Shown one piece after another: positions 16,361 to 25,983 of a stretch of 64,000 nucleotides of DNA. Position 1 is the first letter of the stretch. Every line of letters starts with the position of its first letter. Origin of the DNA: Bacteroidota bacterium. GTDB taxonomy: Bacteria; Bacteroidota; Bacteroidia; Bacteroidales; FEN-979. The position numbers and the translations under genes were made by a program. The DNA is taken from positions 1-64,000 of the forward strand of contig JAPLDH010000033.1 in the NCBI GenBank assembly GCA_026391355.1, written 5' to 3'. The notes beneath the pieces were generated by a model. The model was not told the DNA's origin. It did not search any database and saw only the letters and a program-made list of their open reading frames with translations.

Positions 16361-17851
16361 ATGGGGCAGTTAAAAACTATAAAAAGCTACTCAAAAGACA
16401 CAGTTGTTTACGGACTGGGGTTTGGTCTTCAAAAATTTGTCGGGTTTCTCCTGTTACCGTTATATACCCGTGCATTAAACCCCAGTGACTATGGAATCAT
16501 CGATACCATCACTGCCGGTTTGCTACTTTTTACGATCATTATTCAGGCTGGTTTAACCAATGCCTCGTCACTCTATTTCTACAAGGCCGGATCGGAGGAA
16601 GAAAAAGGCAAGCTTCTGTTTACACTCTTGGTTCTCCGCCTTTTATCGGTTATTCCTTCACTCATAATCAGCATATTTTCAAGACAGATCTCCATATCCC
16701 TGTTTGATACTGACAAGTACACCTGGATGGTTTTTATTTCCTGTATGCTCATTCCCATTTCGCTCCTCAATGACGAACAGATATGGATCTTCCGGTTTTA
16801 CAGGAAACCCTGGCGATACAACCTGGGGACGGTAATTAAAACGGTCGGAAATGTTTTCTGGGGACTTTTACTGGTGGTTTTTCTGCGGCAGGGAGTATGG
16901 GGAGTTCAGATGGCTACATTTCTCAGCAGTTTCATGGTCATTATTTATACATTTTTTTCTTTTTCAAGGAAAAGGTATGTTTATAAATTCAGCAAGTACT
17001 GGGCGAAGACCCTCCTTAAATTTGGCGCTCCTTTCATTTTATCCCTGGCAGTCTCATGGGTCTTCTCCTCCGCCGACCGGTATTTTCTGCTCCATTACCA
17101 GAATACAACAGAGATTGGCCTTTATTCAATTGGGTACACCTTCGCACGCCCGATGCAGTTGATCAACATGGCTTTTGGAATGAGCTTCCTCCCCTTCTTC
17201 ATGTCGTTATGGGAAAAAGAAAGCGATACAGATAAAACTGCAACAAAGAAAGCGGCAAAGGGTATCTGGTACATGTACCTGGTGCTGACCTGTGTACTTG
17301 GGTTATTTCTTTCGATCTTCATCGCACAGATCCTTCCCTTTGTCACCACCCCGCAGTATATAATGGGCGCAGCTGCAGTACCGCTTCTTATTTTTTCGGG
17401 TATTGTACGTCAAAGTACAGATATGAATAGCCCTGGCATAGGTCTGCGGGAAAAACCTTTGCATTATGTGTGGATGACCATCGTCGTGTCTATTGTAAGC
17501 CTTGGTATGAACTTCTTGCTGATTCCCAGAATAAGCTTCCTTGGTGCTTCCATCAGTAACCTTGTTTCGAACATCGTTTATTTTATCCTCGCGGTTACCG
17601 TTTCACAGCATTATTTTAAATATGACCTGCAGATCTTCCGCGCTGGGTTCTATTTCCTGGTAAATTTCGCCCTTGCAGCCGTATTCCCGATTGCTGAGTT
17701 GAAATTCAACATTCATTTCCCGATACTTCTCAAGGTAAGTGTCTATTTTATCGGTCTTCTACTTCCCTTTATTTTTGGTGTCATAAAAATTTCAGATTTA
17801 AGGTTAATAATTACTGCAATTAAAAACAGAAAAAATGAGATCCCCGCATAA
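16361..17851 (+). CDS. wzx: Wzx-type polysaccharide flippase
   Basis: This is a 496-residue integral membrane protein with about 12-14 hydrophobic helices, matching the oligosaccharide flippase branch of the MOP superfamily. The N-terminus SYSKDTVVYGLGFGLQKFVG and the following PLYTRALNPSDYGIID are diagnostic. It is predicted to flip lipid-linked repeat units across the inner membrane for the Wzy polymerase at 21571. The stop overlaps the PIG-L gene start by 17 bases. Confidence 0.9.
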   Translation: MGQLKTIKSYSKDTVVYGLGFGLQKFVGFLLLPLYTRALNPSDYGIIDTITAGLLLFTIIIQAGLTNASSLYFYKAGSEEEKGKLLFTLLVLRLLSVIPSLIISIFSRQISISLFDTDKYTWMVFISCMLIPISLLNDEQIWIFRFYRKPWRYNLGTVIKTVGNVFWGLLLVVFLRQGVWGVQMATFLSSFMVIIYTFFSFSRKRYVYKFSKYWAKTLLKFGAPFILSLAVSWVFSSADRYFLLHYQNTTEIGLYSIGYTFARPMQLINMAFGMSFLPFFMSLWEKESDTDKTATKKAAKGIWYMYLVLTCVLGLFLSIFIAQILPFVTTPQYIMGAAAVPLLIFSGIVRQSTDMNSPGIGLREKPLHYVWMTIVVSIVSLGMNFLLIPRISFLGASISNLVSNIVYFILAVTVSQHYFKYDLQIFRAGFYFLVNFALAAVFPIAELKFNIHFPILLKVSVYFIGLLLPFIFGVIKISDLRLIITAIKNRKNEIPA

Positions 17852-18476
17852 GGAAAAAATTCTTGTATTGGCACCACATACAGATGACGGAGAGTTGGGA
17901 TGTGGCGGCAGCATGCATAAATTCATCAATCAGGGGGATGATGTTTATTATGCCGTTTTTTCTCTTGCCGAGGAATCTGTTCCGGACGGTTGGCCAAAAG
18001 ATATCCTTCGAAAAGAGGTTTCTCATGCTACCCAAACCATCGGAATTCCGCCTGATAACCTGTTGATCTTTAAATACCCGGTCAGGAAGTTTTCCCAGTT
18101 TCGCCAGGAAATCCTTGAGGATATGGTCAGGCTCAACCAGAACCTCAAACCCGATGTTGTATATATGCCTTCCCAGTTTGATCTCCACCAGGACCATACG
18201 GTAATTGCAAACGAGGGATTACGCGCTTTCCGGAACTGTACCATTATCGGGTATGAATTGCCCTGGAACAACATACAATTTGAGCACAACCTGTTCGTCA
18301 TCCTTTCAAAGAAAGAAATCGATAAGAAAATGGAAGCTCTTCGCTGTTATCAATCCCAGACTGGAAAAATCTATTTTAAAGAAGAATTTATTAAAGGCCT
18401 GGCAACTTCAAGAGGTGTCCAGGTTTCATCAGAATTTGCAGAAGCCTTTAAAGTGATCCGCTGGATTATCCGGTAA
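17835..18476 (+). CDS. PIG-L/LmbE-family deacetylase
   Basis: This is a 213-residue zinc-dependent N-deacetylase. The signature PHTDDGELGCGG (His15, Asp17, Asp18) corresponds to the AHPDDE metal site, and DLHQDH supplies the third metal ligand and active-site region. It likely deacetylates an N-acetyl sugar nucleotide or lipid-linked sugar so that another group can be added to the free amine. It is followed directly by a WbqC gene, an association also common elsewhere, implying a shared amino-sugar modification step. Confidence 0.87.
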   Translation: MRSPHKEKILVLAPHTDDGELGCGGSMHKFINQGDDVYYAVFSLAEESVPDGWPKDILRKEVSHATQTIGIPPDNLLIFKYPVRKFSQFRQEILEDMVRLNQNLKPDVVYMPSQFDLHQDHTVIANEGLRAFRNCTIIGYELPWNNIQFEHNLFVILSKKEIDKKMEALRCYQSQTGKIYFKEEFIKGLATSRGVQVSSEFAEAFKVIRWIIR

Positions 18477-18488
18477 TAAAACTGATCC

Positions 18489-19178
18489 ATGAGCATTGTT
18501 GCTATCCATCAACCTAACTTTTTACCCTTTTATGGCTATTTTTCAAAAATTGCCGGTTGTGATCAGTTTGTGTTTCTGGATGATGTTCAGTATGAAAAGG
18601 GGAGTTACACAAACAGGGTAAAGATTTTTGACCGTTCGAAGAATGAAGGCGCCTGGCTGACCTGTCAATTGTCCAATTTCAGGTTTGGCCAGAATATAGA
18701 TGAGGTACTTATTGAGCCTTCCTTTCAATGGAAAACCAAACACCTGAAGTCATTGCAGTTGAATTATAAAAAAGCAAGGTACTTTGATCAGATTTTCGGT
18801 CTCCTTGAAAAAGTTTACCGGAAAGAACATTCCCGGCTTGTTGATTTTAATCTTGATCTCCTATTTTGTATTTCGGATTATTTGGGGGTTCCCCGGTCAA
18901 AGTTTCACCGTTCCTCTGAATTCCATCTTTCCAGCAAATCAAATCAACGGCTGATAGAGATCTGCAAATTACTTGGATGTGATACTTATCTGCACGGAAA
19001 GGGAGCAGTAAAATATCATGACCCACATCTCTTTGAAGAGCATGATATCCGGCTGACGCCAGTTGATCATAATATTGTTTATTCCCAGTTCGGGGAGGGA
19101 TTTATCCCCTATCTTTCGGTGATCGACCTGTTATTCCATCATGGAAAGGAATCTATTCAAATCCTTAAAGTTAAATAA
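18489..19178 (+). CDS. WbqC family protein
   Basis: This 229-residue protein starts with the WbqC hallmark IHQPNFLPFYGYF and continues with FLDDVQYEKGSYTNR. WbqC-family proteins occur in O-antigen and other polysaccharide loci; their chemistry is not settled enough to assign here. The position between PIG-L and a methyltransferase, with 12- and 15-base gaps, suggests modification of an amino sugar. Confidence 0.85.
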   Translation: MSIVAIHQPNFLPFYGYFSKIAGCDQFVFLDDVQYEKGSYTNRVKIFDRSKNEGAWLTCQLSNFRFGQNIDEVLIEPSFQWKTKHLKSLQLNYKKARYFDQIFGLLEKVYRKEHSRLVDFNLDLLFCISDYLGVPRSKFHRSSEFHLSSKSNQRLIEICKLLGCDTYLHGKGAVKYHDPHLFEEHDIRLTPVDHNIVYSQFGEGFIPYLSVIDLLFHHGKESIQILKVK

Positions 19179-19193
19179 TTAAAAAGAAAACCT

Positions 19194-19859
19194 ATGTCAA
19201 CTATTTTACGAGATGCAACTACTGATCTTCAAAAGAATGATCAACCTGAAACAGTATTAACAAGAGATATTTTCCGGTTTAAATATGTCTCAAAGTTATT
19301 TATCAAGGGAAACTTGTTAGATGTGGGATGTAGGACAGGAGTCTTAAGTAGTTACCTTGACAAGAGTATAGAATATTGTGGTTGTGATATGTTTGAACAA
19401 TATCAAAAATTCGTTAAGAATTTTTATTTATTCAATATTGAGGCTGGTCCATGGCCTATTAAAGATAATTCTTTTGACAATATTCATATTGGCGAGGTAT
19501 TGGAACATGTTTCGAATTTCTTTTTTGTTTTTGAAGAGATGTCCCGTATTCTGAAACCTGGAGGACGTATAATATTAACAGTTCCAAATAATTTTGGACT
19601 TATTCAATCCATTAAAATAATAAATTTTAAAAATTATCAAAGAAGGATGTTGGATATTAAACTAGTTGAAAATGCAGGTACACATATTCATTGCTTCTAT
19701 GAGGCTGATTTATTAAAGATAAGTCAATTGCTGAATTTAAAACCAATCATTTGTGACAGAATTTATATCAACATCAGAGGAATAAAGCTTCCTGAATGGT
19801 ATATATTTAAACCTTTTGCAACTTTTATTTCTTATGGGATGGAAAAATATAAACAATAG
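19194..19859 (+). CDS. Class I SAM-dependent methyltransferase
   Basis: This is a 221-residue Rossmann-type methyltransferase. Motif I is LLDVGCRTG, and the downstream DNIHIGEVLEHV and LKPGGRIILTVPN match the Methyltransf_11 pattern. The substrate is unknown, probably a sugar of the local polysaccharide. The gene is more AT-rich than its neighbours, suggesting separate acquisition. It is followed six bases later by a glycosyltransferase. Confidence 0.85.
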   Translation: MSTILRDATTDLQKNDQPETVLTRDIFRFKYVSKLFIKGNLLDVGCRTGVLSSYLDKSIEYCGCDMFEQYQKFVKNFYLFNIEAGPWPIKDNSFDNIHIGEVLEHVSNFFFVFEEMSRILKPGGRIILTVPNNFGLIQSIKIINFKNYQRRMLDIKLVENAGTHIHCFYEADLLKISQLLNLKPIICDRIYINIRGIKLPEWYIFKPFATFISYGMEKYKQ

Positions 19860-19865
19860 TGCTGA

Positions 19866-21044
19866 ATGATTAAGGTAATCTACATAGAATATCATGCTAA
19901 AAATGACGGGTATTTTCCACCAATGGAAATGTACCCCAATTTTTTTACTTACGGTTTTGCAGGTTTCCTGGGAAGACAGTTCAAACGTTTTTATCCTGAT
20001 TCTGATGTAGAGGTATGGAGGTTGGATTCTACCATAGATGAATATATGGAAGCATGGGTAGAGAATGTATGGTTCAGAATCTTTCCCGCTTTTGGAAATG
20101 GTCATACCGGTCTTTATTCCCGGGCATTCACAAAGCGATTGAGAGCACTACCACCCAAAACAATCCTCAATGTTCAATGGATCCACCATCCTCTTCTCTA
20201 CTCTGTATTATTGCTTGCTCCAAGGAACCTGATTATAACCGCGTTTCATCATGGAGACTGGTCTCCCTATTTTGCCTGTAATTACCTGAAAGGATTAAGA
20301 AGAATAAAACGCTTTTGTTATATCATAGTTGAACATTTACTTATTAACCGGACGGATTTCTTCTTTCTCCTTGACAAACGTGATATTCCATGGCTGAAAC
20401 GAACCTACCGCAACCTTGAAGGACATTACACGATCCAGCCTACCGGAATTGATTTTAATAAATATAAGGGAATTCCTCGTGACCAGGCAAGGAAAGAGCT
20501 GGGTCTTGAAACCGATAAAAAATACATGTTCTATCTCGGACAGTATTATAATTACAAGGAGGTTGACCGGTTATGCGAGATCTATAAAAAAGTAAGGGAG
20601 AAAGATCCGGATGTCAGGTTAATGGTTGCAGGAGGCTCTCCAAAAGACATGTATTATGAGAACATCGTGGAATGCGGCGCCATAGATTTCGGACGTCGAT
20701 TGCAAACCGATCTCTTTAAATTCTATTCTGCCGCTGATGTTTATGTGATGGTTGCCTTTCGTGACGACATGTTTGGCGGGATCGGGCAGGCTCCCCTTGA
20801 AGCACTCGCCTGCGGAACTCCGGTAGTCTCCAATTCGATCCGCAATATGCCCGATGAGATCATTGACTCAGTAGGAAAATGCCCCGGAAATGAAGAAGAA
20901 ATGATAGAGGATATTCTTTATGTAATAAACCACCGGGAAAGATTTATCAATTGTAACAAGATAACAAAGGCAGTTTTTGATGTTTCTGTTCTCCAGGAAA
21001 AAATGTTCGGTATATATACAAACCTGTTAACAGAAAGATCATGA
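19866..21044 (+). CDS. Glycosyltransferase, GT4-like
   Basis: This is a 392-residue GT-B fold glycosyltransferase. The C-terminal nucleotide-sugar domain contains LGQYYNYKEVDRL and the EX7E-like acceptor/donor block GQAPLEALACGTPVVS. The donor sugar cannot be read from the sequence. Its stop overlaps the start of the next GNAT gene by four bases (translational coupling). Confidence 0.87.
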   Translation: MIKVIYIEYHAKNDGYFPPMEMYPNFFTYGFAGFLGRQFKRFYPDSDVEVWRLDSTIDEYMEAWVENVWFRIFPAFGNGHTGLYSRAFTKRLRALPPKTILNVQWIHHPLLYSVLLLAPRNLIITAFHHGDWSPYFACNYLKGLRRIKRFCYIIVEHLLINRTDFFFLLDKRDIPWLKRTYRNLEGHYTIQPTGIDFNKYKGIPRDQARKELGLETDKKYMFYLGQYYNYKEVDRLCEIYKKVREKDPDVRLMVAGGSPKDMYYENIVECGAIDFGRRLQTDLFKFYSAADVYVMVAFRDDMFGGIGQAPLEALACGTPVVSNSIRNMPDEIIDSVGKCPGNEEEMIEDILYVINHRERFINCNKITKAVFDVSVLQEKMFGIYTNLLTERS

Positions 21045-21475
21045 TCCGGATCTGTCAGCTCACAAAACTGGAACTGGATCGGATGCTTCCACTATTCCTC
21101 GAACAAACCCGTGGTTTTGAATATAATAACTGGACCAGAGAGAATTTTCTTTCCGACCTGCCTGATAAATGGCTTTTGAGTATTTTCGCAGAATCAGACC
21201 GAAAGACTGCCGGATTTTCAATAAACTCCCATAAAGAGGATGCTTTGCATATACATTATTTCTTTGTATTTAAAGAATACAGAAAGCTATTTCTCGGAAA
21301 CAAAATGCTGGATCATTGCGTTAAAATTGCTAAAGAGAACGATCTTTCCCGACTCACTTTAAAATGTAATTTTGAAAATTATAAAGCAGTTAACTTTTAC
21401 TTCAGGAATGGCTTTCATATCGAAGACATGATCCCGGATAAAAAGTTATATCTCATGGTCAGGAATATAGGATAA
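21041..21475 (+). CDS. GNAT-family N-acetyltransferase
   Basis: This is a 144-residue single-domain GNAT. The core shows IHYFFVFKEYRKLFLGNKML (strand beta4 and the acetyl-CoA loop region) and the C-terminal NFYFRNGF, typical of RimI-like enzymes. It may acetylate an amino sugar made by the local pathway. It is coupled by a four-base overlap to the upstream glycosyltransferase. Confidence 0.8.
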   Translation: MIRICQLTKLELDRMLPLFLEQTRGFEYNNWTRENFLSDLPDKWLLSIFAESDRKTAGFSINSHKEDALHIHYFFVFKEYRKLFLGNKMLDHCVKIAKENDLSRLTLKCNFENYKAVNFYFRNGFHIEDMIPDKKLYLMVRNIG

Positions 21476-21513
21476 TCACTGGTAAAAATACAATTCATAT
21501 ATCCCTAATTTCG

Positions 21514-21540
21514 TCACGCGTTACGCGTTACGCGTAACGA
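21514..21540. repeat. Short GCGTTAC tandem repeat with palindrome
   Basis: The 95-base gap before the polymerase gene carries nearly three copies of the heptamer ACGCGTT, ending in the 14-base palindrome CGTTACGCGTAACG at 21526-21539. It is locally GC-rich in an AT-rich gap. It may be a REP-like dispersed repeat or a protein-binding site. Confidence 0.55.
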
Positions 21541-21570
21541 CTCAGGCGGTCGGGACAAAATAATAATGAC

Positions 21571-22974
21571 ATGTTAGGATTCGGCATATTTGTACTTCCT
21601 ATCCTGCTAATATTAGCAATTGAATATCCTGTGTTTTTTTTCATGCTGTGTTTGACTATTATGACCAATATCGGAGGATATTTTGATGCAATTTTTGTAT
21701 TCGGAAGGATTACGCTGCAGGATGCCGCTTTCATCCTCAGTTTCATGATCCTGTTTTCAAGCAAGGTACATGCAAGCCGGATATTCTCAGACAAAGGATT
21801 CAGAAGGCTATTTTATTACCTCGTCGGAATTGCTTTATATTCCATCATTGCTGCTTTGTTTGTAATTTCCGGAAATGAGCTCTCTTTTTCATTCTATGCC
21901 CTGTTGAACTGGCGATGGGAGTTCTTCGGCTTCCTCTCTATCATTCCGGGATATCTTGTAGCTGAGAATCCTAAACTGATCGTCCGGTCAAGTATATTCG
22001 TTTCGTTGCTTATACTTGTATTGTTTTTTCTGACAATCACGACAAAACTGGATTTAATACCAACAGAAGAACTCAGCAGGGATATACAAGGTGTAAATGT
22101 GGAAAGAATAACCTTTGCAGGCCATATGTCATATCTTATCCTTATTATCTGGATTGGCTTCTTTATGCTGGTCATGAATATTAAAATGAACAATAAACTA
22201 ATTATTTTACTTATTGCCTCTTTTATGCTGATATCCCAGATGCTTTCCCTGGGAAGGGGAATCAATATCTTTCTTATCGGAAGTTTGTTTGCGGCTTTAA
22301 TTTATATCAGAAAATACTTTCATCTTCAGATTTACAAATTAGTAAGAAATATGGCCGTTTTCTTTGCCCTTACCATGGTACTGCTGTTTTTTATTTTTCC
22401 TGATTACCTGACCGGGTATTACCAGACTTTTTTTCAGTCATTCCTTGAATTGATCGGGATAGTTCCGTCAGGAACCACCCAGAGCCGTTCTTCATACGAA
22501 TTGGTCAACCAACTCCCCCTCATCCGCGAGAATCCGTTATTCGGAACAGGCATAACACCAAGGTGGTTCGAAAATGAAGAATTTTCAGGAAATATCTCCG
22601 ACTTACCCATTGTCACGATACTGGCCATGTTCGGTTTTATCGGAACCATCATCTATTTTTATTCATATTACATGATCTTTAAAAGAATGAAGCAATTCTA
22701 TAAACAAACGGGGAATTATTTCAGGAACTTTTTAATGACAAATAAATATGATGTCCTGTTATTACTTTGTCTGTTCGTTTATTTCTTCTCCATGGTCTAC
22801 TTCAGACTCTTTAATACAGGTGTTGAATTCATTGCAGATTATTCCAAGATTGAATTCTACTTCTTTATAGGACTGATGTATGGAGTAATGCGCAAATTGG
22901 AAATTCTGTCGACAAAAAAAATTGGACCATCTTTACAGGAGGCTTCATTGACAAATATTGAATCAAACAACTAA
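21571..22974 (+). CDS. wzy: Wzy-type O-antigen polymerase/ligase-like membrane protein
   Basis: This is a 467-residue protein with about ten to twelve hydrophobic segments and one large periplasmic loop (about 290-345) containing NPLFGTGITPRW. That layout and the short SLGRGINIFLIG motif match the O-antigen ligase/polymerase (Wzy_C) superfamily. With the flippase at 16361 it implies Wzx/Wzy-dependent assembly. It could alternatively be the ligase; sequence alone cannot separate the two. Confidence 0.8.
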   Translation: MLGFGIFVLPILLILAIEYPVFFFMLCLTIMTNIGGYFDAIFVFGRITLQDAAFILSFMILFSSKVHASRIFSDKGFRRLFYYLVGIALYSIIAALFVISGNELSFSFYALLNWRWEFFGFLSIIPGYLVAENPKLIVRSSIFVSLLILVLFFLTITTKLDLIPTEELSRDIQGVNVERITFAGHMSYLILIIWIGFFMLVMNIKMNNKLIILLIASFMLISQMLSLGRGINIFLIGSLFAALIYIRKYFHLQIYKLVRNMAVFFALTMVLLFFIFPDYLTGYYQTFFQSFLELIGIVPSGTTQSRSSYELVNQLPLIRENPLFGTGITPRWFENEEFSGNISDLPIVTILAMFGFIGTIIYFYSYYMIFKRMKQFYKQTGNYFRNFLMTNKYDVLLLLCLFVYFFSMVYFRLFNTGVEFIADYSKIEFYFFIGLMYGVMRKLEILSTKKIGPSLQEASLTNIESNN

Positions 22975-22984
22975 CAATACAATT

Positions 22985-23980
22985 ATGAAAAAAATATTAG
23001 TTACCGGCGGTTTTGGGTTTTTAGGATCCCATATTATTGAAGCGTTATTATCCGATCCTGAAAATCACGTTCATGTGGTGGATAATCTCTCAACAAACCC
23101 ATTGCCACTTGATTTTCTGCTTTCAATCATCAAAAACAAAAAACATCTTACCTACGATATTAAGAATCTGATCGATTTCAATCCAACGGAAAGTTTCGAC
23201 GAGATCTATCACCTCGCTGCAATTGTAGGACCGGCGGGAGTGCTGAAACATCCCGGCAGGATTGTAAAAAACACGGTTGATGATACTTATCATGTTATGG
23301 ATATGGCCCAAAGAATGGATGCAAGGCTTCTTGATGTTTCGACCAGCGAGATTTACGGAGGTGGCAGGGATGGTTTTTGCAGTGAATTCATGTCAAAGAT
23401 CATTCAACCGGAAATAACCATCCGGCTTGAATATGCCATTGCCAAACTGGCCTCTGAGATTGCTCTTGTAAACAAGGTTAATTCAAGCAACCTGAATGCT
23501 GTGATCGTTCGTCCTTTCAATATTTCAGGACCCCGTCAATCAGGAAAAGGCGGTTTCGTCCTTCCAAGGTTCATCCTGCAGGCGATAAACAATAAACCGC
23601 TCACTGTTTTCGGGAAAGGTGACCAGGTAAGGGCATTTACCCATGTAAAAGATGTTGCAGCCGGAATTATCAATGCAATGCAGATGGGTCGGATGGGAGA
23701 AGCCTATAATATTGGTAATATGGGTAACAAAACTACGATCCTGCACCTTGCCGAAGATGTGATCCGTTATACCAACAGTAAAAGTGCGATCATATTCGTT
23801 GATCCGAAAACAATTTATGGTGAGAAATATGCCGAGGCCAACGACAAATATCCTGATGATACCAAATCAGGAATGGAGATCGAATGGAAACCAAAATTCA
23901 GCAAGCGTGATGTAATTGAAGACACCTATACTTTCATGTCTTCCATTAAAGATCCGAAAATTCTTGAATACCTTTCCTGA
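22985..23980 (+). CDS. NAD-dependent sugar epimerase/dehydratase (extended SDR)
   Basis: This is a nucleotide-sugar modifying enzyme. The NAD motif is TGGFGFLGSH at the N-terminus, and the catalytic region STSEIYGGG is followed by YAIAK (Tyr-x-x-x-Lys). The ATG at 22985 is preferred because it starts directly before the first strand; an in-frame upstream TTG at 22958 lies inside wzy. It resembles UDP-glucuronate decarboxylases and dTDP-glucose dehydratases about equally, so the product is not assigned. Confidence 0.83.
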   Translation: MKKILVTGGFGFLGSHIIEALLSDPENHVHVVDNLSTNPLPLDFLLSIIKNKKHLTYDIKNLIDFNPTESFDEIYHLAAIVGPAGVLKHPGRIVKNTVDDTYHVMDMAQRMDARLLDVSTSEIYGGGRDGFCSEFMSKIIQPEITIRLEYAIAKLASEIALVNKVNSSNLNAVIVRPFNISGPRQSGKGGFVLPRFILQAINNKPLTVFGKGDQVRAFTHVKDVAAGIINAMQMGRMGEAYNIGNMGNKTTILHLAEDVIRYTNSKSAIIFVDPKTIYGEKYAEANDKYPDDTKSGMEIEWKPKFSKRDVIEDTYTFMSSIKDPKILEYLS

Positions 23981-24019
23981 TAGATCTGTTATTGGTGTTA
24001 ACACCCAACTTATTTTATA

Positions 24020-24679
24020 ATGAAGAATGGAAAATATATTCGTTCGGTTATCCGGTCGGTCTTTTTTAATCTGAAGTATTTCCCACTTTTGCAGGCTATA
24101 AAACTGCCTGTTCTTCTTACACCGAATGTTTACCTCAAAGTAACAAAGGGAAAAATTACCATAACGGCTCCCATAAGAACAGGAATGATCAGGATCGGTG
24201 AGGAAGGGGTTGGGATATTTGATTATAAGCATTCGAGAGCCATTTGGGAAGTCTGGGGTGAAGTAATTTTTCAAGGTACTGCAAGAATTGGTCATGGAAG
24301 CAAGATATCTGTCGGGGAAGCAGGTAAATTGACCATTGGCGATGAATTCCTGAACTCAGCAGAATCAACAATTTGCTGTTTCAATGAGATAACCTTCGGA
24401 CGTCATTGTTTCCTGAGTTGGGATATCCTGATTATGGATACCGATTATCACAAAATCACCGATACTGAAGGAAAGGTAATAAATCCTGACACACCGGTAC
24501 ATATCGGGGAAAACGTTTGGATTGGCTGTCGTTCTGTAATACTTAAAGGAAGTAGCATTAATGATAATAATATCATAGCTGCGGGATCCCTGATTAGCGG
24601 CACGATTAACGGACAAAACCAGGTAATTGGAGGGGTTCCTGCCAAGGTGATCCGGACCGGTGTAAACTGGATCCCATAA
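24020..24679 (+). CDS. Left-handed beta-helix acyltransferase (hexapeptide repeat)
   Basis: This is a 219-residue protein with hexapeptide repeats from about 60 to 200. MDTDYHK contains the likely active-site histidine, and IGENVWIGCRSVILKGSSI is the canonical repeat ending before VIGGVPAKVI. This is the WbbJ/maltose O-acetyltransferase pattern, so it probably O- or N-acetylates a sugar. The substrate is unknown. Confidence 0.85.
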   Translation: MKNGKYIRSVIRSVFFNLKYFPLLQAIKLPVLLTPNVYLKVTKGKITITAPIRTGMIRIGEEGVGIFDYKHSRAIWEVWGEVIFQGTARIGHGSKISVGEAGKLTIGDEFLNSAESTICCFNEITFGRHCFLSWDILIMDTDYHKITDTEGKVINPDTPVHIGENVWIGCRSVILKGSSINDNNIIAAGSLISGTINGQNQVIGGVPAKVIRTGVNWIP

Positions 24680-24745
24680 TGATTCTCAAATCCAATCAGC
24701 CAGGGTAACCCCTGTGTTCCCGGGTTTCTTGTCAATCATCCGGAA

Positions 24746-25966
24746 ATGAAAGCAATTCTACTGATAAACAATTATCCGAATCTTGCCAGTGGGGCGATGA
24801 AGAGATATCTTGCCCTGTATAACTTTATTGCAAAGGAAAGAGATGACTATTGCCTGATCATCAATCAGGAAATCTATGATTTGTGCAGACCTGTTAATGT
24901 ATTAAATACCGACAAGAATGTATTTGTCATCCGGATTCACACCTTTCAGAAACCCGCCACGCCTTCCCCTGCTTCTCCGTCCGGAACAACTTCCGGTGAA
25001 CCTGCAACCGATTTCAAAACAAGACAACCCGGCAAGATCCGGATCTTCCTTGGACACTCAAAGTATTTCCTGAAGTTATTCCTCTTCTGGTTTTCTTTTG
25101 CAATCCGTTTTACCGGCATTATAAGGAAATATAAAATCTTCCATGTATATGCGGTATGGACCGGCGGAATGTGGGCCTGGCCATTAAAGAAAATACTCCG
25201 TTTCAGACTTTATTACAGTGCAAACGGATATCTCTATACCCATATGGACAAAAGTCTCTTTTATTTCTTCGATACAGAATACTGGATATTCAAGTATGCC
25301 GATAAAATTGATTTTTTATCCGCTTATATGGTTGAGCTTCTTGAAAAAAAAATAGGAAAAATATCTCCTTTAAGAATATCCGTTTCGCCCAACAGCTTTA
25401 TCAGTTACGAAAATTTCTATCCCGAATACCCAAAATCAGAAACGGTCATCTTTATGGCAAGGTTGTACTGGGATAAAAATCCATTGGTATTCCTGGAAGC
25501 TGTAAAGATTTTCAACCAGTCGTATCCTTCGTTCAAAAATGTTGAATTCCTGGTCCTTGGTGAAGGACCTATGGAGAAAGAAGTTCGTACATATGCAATT
25601 GCCAATAATCTTGTCAATGTTCATTTTACAGGTTCAGTCGCAAGACCTTTTGAGTATCTCAGAAAATCTAAAATTTTTGTCTCTATTCAAATCGGAAATA
25701 ACTATCCAAGTCAGTCTCTGATGGAAGCAATGGCTTGTGAGAATGTGATCATTGCAACGGATGTCGGGGAAACCAGGTTACTGGTTACAGAAAATGAAGG
25801 AGTGCTTATTCCTCTTAATGCAAATGACCTGGCCAATGCTTTACTGAAACTCATCAGTAACCCCCAACTGATAAGTGACCTGGGGAAAAATGCCCGTTTA
25901 TCGGTATTGACCAATCATTCGGTTGAACGGTTTGCACAATATTTTTACCAATTAAATGAAGAATGA
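24746..25966 (+). CDS. Glycosyltransferase, GT4
   Basis: This is a 406-residue GT-B glycosyltransferase. MARLYWDKNPLVFLEA starts the C-terminal donor domain, and SQSLMEAMACENVIIATDVG is the EX7E-type nucleotide-sugar binding block. Residues about 69-96 form a Pro/Ser/Thr-rich, low-complexity segment not expected in the N-terminal domain, probably a surface-loop insertion. The sugar is unknown. Confidence 0.88.
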   Translation: MKAILLINNYPNLASGAMKRYLALYNFIAKERDDYCLIINQEIYDLCRPVNVLNTDKNVFVIRIHTFQKPATPSPASPSGTTSGEPATDFKTRQPGKIRIFLGHSKYFLKLFLFWFSFAIRFTGIIRKYKIFHVYAVWTGGMWAWPLKKILRFRLYYSANGYLYTHMDKSLFYFFDTEYWIFKYADKIDFLSAYMVELLEKKIGKISPLRISVSPNSFISYENFYPEYPKSETVIFMARLYWDKNPLVFLEAVKIFNQSYPSFKNVEFLVLGEGPMEKEVRTYAIANNLVNVHFTGSVARPFEYLRKSKIFVSIQIGNNYPSQSLMEAMACENVIIATDVGETRLLVTENEGVLIPLNANDLANALLKLISNPQLISDLGKNARLSVLTNHSVERFAQYFYQLNEE

Positions 25967-25983
25967 TCTGTTAACACAACCCG

